Origin: Acidobacteriota bacterium
GTDB lineage: Bacteria; Acidobacteriota; Terriglobia; Terriglobales; Acidobacteriaceae
Length of the DNA stretch: 8,196 nt
Assembly (NCBI GenBank): GCA_021781075.1
Contig: JAJXXN010000167.1
Coordinates: 1 to 8,196, forward strand
Reading direction: 5' to 3'
Below the pieces are notes generated by a model. That model saw only the letters and a program-made list of their open reading frames with translations. It was not told the origin of the DNA and did no database searches. Position numbers and translations under genes: made by a program. Each line of letters starts with the position of its first letter. Position 1 is the first letter of the stretch. Shown piece by piece: positions 6,033 through 8,196 of the stretch.

Positions 6033-6060
6033 ATGACAAATAACTGGGCGGGTTGATAGT
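6033..6060 (+). promoter_or_regulatory. Sigma-70-like promoter candidate for the secreted-protein gene
   Basis: ATGACA (6033-6038, 5 of 6 to TTGACA), a 16-nt spacer and GATAGT (6055-6060, 4 of 6 to TATAAT) lie 22 nt before the ATG at 6082. The 74-nt gap after the Rieske gene is the largest since lpxC, which fits a separate transcription unit. The match is modest and the next gene could also be read through from upstream. Confidence 0.3.
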
Positions 6061-6081
6061 GTAAACACCATTGAGAACCAT

Positions 6082-7215
6082 ATGACACTTATGCGCTGCA
6101 AGATGATGATGATGATTTGCGGATTTACCCTCGGCCTGGTTTTCAGCTGTGGTCCCGCCCGAGCAGACGACAAAGACATGACAGTGGCACAGCTTCAACA
6201 ACTGCTGCTTGCAAATGCAAAGAAGAGAGACTCAAATCTCGCGGACAAAATTTACAAGGTTCGCCTGAGCGAGCGGTTGAGCCAGGAACGTCTAAATGCT
6301 GCCATGGCGAAGCTTCCCGGTAAAAAATCACGCGATGCATTGACTGCAGTCGCCGACATGTCGCAATTTCTGAACCTACCCGAAGCGGATCAATCCCGTG
6401 ATGGAGCGCCTGACGCCGAAGCACAGAAGAAGACCCTCAGGCAGATGTACGAGTATGCAGCTCATTTGATTCCCACTCTGCCAAATATCTATGCACGGCT
6501 CACAATCAGGCGATATGAGGACGTGCCTTATGACTCATTGCCGGATCTTGGCATTGTCGAACAGACCGTGTCACTGCATCTGGCAGATTTGTCCACGAAG
6601 AATGTGGTCTACCGCGGAGGGCATGAAGTGTTAGAGCAAGATGCCAAGACAAGATCCGCAAACGAAGCGGGGACAGGCAACCTGAGCACAGAAGGCACAT
6701 TCGGGCCGATGTTGCAGACCATCCTCAACGACCTGGCAAATGGTTCAGTTGTTTGGGATCATTGGGAGGTGCACGGGCAATTGCGGGTAGCCGTATTTTT
6801 GTACCAGGTACCAGCCAACAAGTCTCACTATGAGATCCGCGTGCCTCCCCAGAATAACCCGCAGCCGCAACGTCCCGCATATCATGGTGAACTTCACCTG
6901 GATGCGGCCACCGGGACAATTTTGCGTTTGACGATGATTGCCGCGTTCACTGCCAAGGATTTATGCACGCGCGCCGATATGCTGGTTGATTACGCCCCGG
7001 TTGAGATAGGCGGCAAGGAGTTTTATTGTCCAATCAAAGGCGTCGCCGTCTCCAAGGTTCACCGTCAGATCACAGGCATGGCCGATTCCCAGGGAACAGG
7101 CGGGAAGCAATCAACTTGGGAGGAAACCGGGCCACAGCAATTGCGCGTCAACGATATGCGCTTTGACAATTTTCACTTATTTCGCGCTGATGTGGAGATT
7201 CTGCCCGGCAACTAG
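6082..7215 (+). CDS. Secreted protein of an acidobacterial family of unknown function
   Basis: 377 residues. Residues 1-28 form a signal peptide with a hydrophobic MICGFTLGLVFSC core and likely cleavage at ARA/DD; VFSC at 20-23 is only a poor lipobox. The mature start MTVAQLQQLLLANAKK to about residue 85 is helical and charged, including LSERLSQERL and LPGKKSRDAL. After ALTAVADMSQFL and IPTLPNIYARL, a beta-rich part (about 140-377) includes FGPMLQTILNDLANGSVVWDHWE, YHGELHLDAATGTILRL (267-283), VDYAPVEIGGKEFYCPIKGV (302-321) and an LRVNDMRFDNFHLF tail. I recall this arrangement from many acidobacterial predicted secreted proteins that have no assigned function; I see no catalytic motif. Cys295 and Cys316 could pair in the periplasm. 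Ribosome binding is weak, and ATGs at 6091 and 6103-6112 are alternative starts. It is probably periplasmic. It ends 18 nt from the convergent rmuC. Confidence 0.8.
   Translation: MTLMRCKMMMMICGFTLGLVFSCGPARADDKDMTVAQLQQLLLANAKKRDSNLADKIYKVRLSERLSQERLNAAMAKLPGKKSRDALTAVADMSQFLNLPEADQSRDGAPDAEAQKKTLRQMYEYAAHLIPTLPNIYARLTIRRYEDVPYDSLPDLGIVEQTVSLHLADLSTKNVVYRGGHEVLEQDAKTRSANEAGTGNLSTEGTFGPMLQTILNDLANGSVVWDHWEVHGQLRVAVFLYQVPANKSHYEIRVPPQNNPQPQRPAYHGELHLDAATGTILRLTMIAAFTAKDLCTRADMLVDYAPVEIGGKEFYCPIKGVAVSKVHRQITGMADSQGTGGKQSTWEETGPQQLRVNDMRFDNFHLFRADVEILPGN
6102..6116 (+). repeat. (GAT)5 trinucleotide run at the start of the secreted-protein gene
   Basis: Five GAT units in a row encode the MMMM stretch of the signal peptide and offer four in-frame ATG codons (6103, 6106, 6109, 6112). 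Changes in copy number would lengthen or shorten the signal peptide without shifting the frame, so this is not an on/off switch. It may blur the true start. Confidence 0.7.
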
Positions 7216-7233
7216 TGGACACAATCTTATCAA

Positions 7234-8196
7234 TCAATTAGGTGGATCCGTTTCCGCACCCAGTTCGCGTGGCTCGTTCTCGATGCCGGCGTTGTCGAGG
7301 AATGTTTGCGGCATCTTCTTTTTGCCGCCGGGGCGGATGCCTAGGTCCTTGAGCATCTCCACCTGCCGGACGAGGTTGCCGGAGCCGACGGAGAGCTGCT
7401 TTGCGGCTTCGTCGTATGCGGCGCGCGCGGCGTCGATTTTGACGCCGACATCGGCGAGGTTCTGCGCAAAGCCGACAAACTTGTCATAAAGCGCGGCACC
7501 GCGGTCCATGACCTCGCGTACGTTTTTTGCCTGCTGCTCCTGCCGCCAGAGGCTCTCCACAATGCGGATGACAAAGAGCAGCGTGGTGGGGCCGGTGAGC
7601 AGCACGCCTTTTTCGTAGGCCTCGAGCCATAGGCCGTCCTCCTCCTGCATGGCCAGCAGGAACGCCGGTTCAATCGGTACAAACATCACCACAAAATCCG
7701 GCGACTCGATGCCGGGGAGGCGGTGGTAGTTGCGGCCGGCTAGCTCGTTGATGTGCGCGCGCAGGCTTGCCACATGGCGCTTGACGGCGGCGCGGCGGTC
7801 GGCATCGTTGGTGGCGCTGACTGCATCGTTGTAGGCGTTGAGGGAGAGCTTTGAATCGATGATGAGGTGGCGTCCCTCGGGGAGCTTGACGATGACGTCG
7901 GTCTGGCGGCGGCGCTGTGCGTCGTCTTCCGTCGCGGTGAAGCTTTGCTGAAATGTGTAGTGGATGTCTTTGCGCAGGCCTTGGTTTTCGAGGAGGTCGA
8001 GTAGGATGAGCTCGCCCCAGTTGCCCTGGGCCTTTGTGTCGCGGCGGAGCGCGGTGGAGAGGTTGTGGGCCTCGTCGGTGAGGCGCTGATGCATGGACTT
8101 GAGGCTGTCGAGTTGTTCGGCGAGGCGGGTCCGTCCTACAAGATGCTCCCTAGTTGATTCCTCGACCTTGGTTTTGAAGTCTGTGAGGTCGTTGGC
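7234..8196 (-). CDS. rmuC: RmuC family DNA recombination protein, N-terminus cut by window edge
   Basis: The minus-strand frame is open from 8196 to TGA at 7236-7234, giving 320 visible residues; the ATG at 8094 is internal, because 34 further in-frame codons (ending AEQLDSLKS) precede it. Family hallmarks are TKAQGNWGELILLDLLENQGL (visible residues 54-74), TDVIVKLPEGRHLIIDSKLSLNAY with Asp100 and Asp114-Ser-Lys116, and VVMFVPIEPAF. This DSK-type core is related to PD-(D/E)xK nucleases. The upstream visible part looks coiled-coil forming, as expected for RmuC, whose full-length members often carry an N-terminal membrane anchor and coiled coil that would lie outside this window. RmuC limits DNA inversions and has been linked to nucleolytic processing of DNA. 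The C-terminal tail after GGKKKMPQTF is short and polar. The gene is convergent with the secreted-protein gene and unrelated to the lipid genes. Confidence 0.95.
   Translation of the reverse strand, partial: ANDLTDFKTKVEESTREHLVGRTRLAEQLDSLKSMHQRLTDEAHNLSTALRRDTKAQGNWGELILLDLLENQGLRKDIHYTFQQSFTATEDDAQRRRQTDVIVKLPEGRHLIIDSKLSLNAYNDAVSATNDADRRAAVKRHVASLRAHINELAGRNYHRLPGIESPDFVVMFVPIEPAFLLAMQEEDGLWLEAYEKGVLLTGPTTLLFVIRIVESLWRQEQQAKNVREVMDRGAALYDKFVGFAQNLADVGVKIDAARAAYDEAAKQLSVGSGNLVRQVEMLKDLGIRPGGKKKMPQTFLDNAGIENEPRELGAETDPPN

Noticed and set aside
6010..6057. ATCAAC/GTTGAT inverted repeat between the Rieske and secreted-protein genes
   Set aside because: Only six pairs across a spacer of 36 nt, with no T-tract; not a credible terminator.
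7216..7233. Bidirectional terminator between the convergent secreted-protein and rmuC genes
   Set aside because: The 18-nt gap holds no hairpin or T-tract that I can see.

Overview
The window most resembles a Gram-negative Acidobacteriota (Terriglobia) chromosome. The reasons are an outer-membrane lipid A gene (lpxC), an HpnI-type glycosyltransferase, a PagL-like barrel of the type common in that phylum, and a secreted protein family I recall mainly from acidobacterial genomes. No taxonomic marker is present, so this is inference from gene families. Base composition is uneven: the lpxC, hpnI, Rieske and rmuC genes are GC-rich, the first two genes and the secreted-protein gene are less so, and the PagL-like gene looks most AT-rich.

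Layout. 1-1311 (+) is the 3' part of a secreted YVTN-type beta-propeller protein cut by the left edge. A 48-nt gap holding a perfect GC hairpin against a strong ribosome binding site leads to 1360-2094 (+), a PagL/acyloxyacyl-hydrolase-like outer-membrane barrel. 2095-2641 has no convincing gene. It holds a weak terminator candidate, a tandem motif resembling the end of an IS481-type element, a perfect 32-bp palindrome, a C-rich stretch with 60 consecutive G-free bases, and overlapping inverted repeats just before lpxC. 2642-6007 (+) is a compact three-gene run: lpxC, an HpnI/GT21-type glycosyltransferase and a Rieske non-heme iron oxygenase, with gaps of 48 and 18 nt. 6082-7215 (+) is a secreted protein of unknown function. 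7234-8196 (-) is rmuC, convergent with it and cut by the right edge.

Function. The common thread is the outer membrane. LpxC commits UDP-GlcNAc-derived precursor to lipid A. The HpnI-like enzyme probably puts a sugar on a hopanoid or ceramide-like lipid and may draw on the same UDP-GlcNAc pool. The Rieske oxygenase may hydroxylate or desaturate a lipid handled in the same pathway. The PagL-like barrel could trim lipid A at the cell surface. The lpxC-glycosyltransferase-oxygenase run is the most likely place for undescribed biochemistry, but nothing in the sequence fixes the oxygenase substrate. No CRISPR array, tRNA, rRNA, complete mobile element or defence system was seen.
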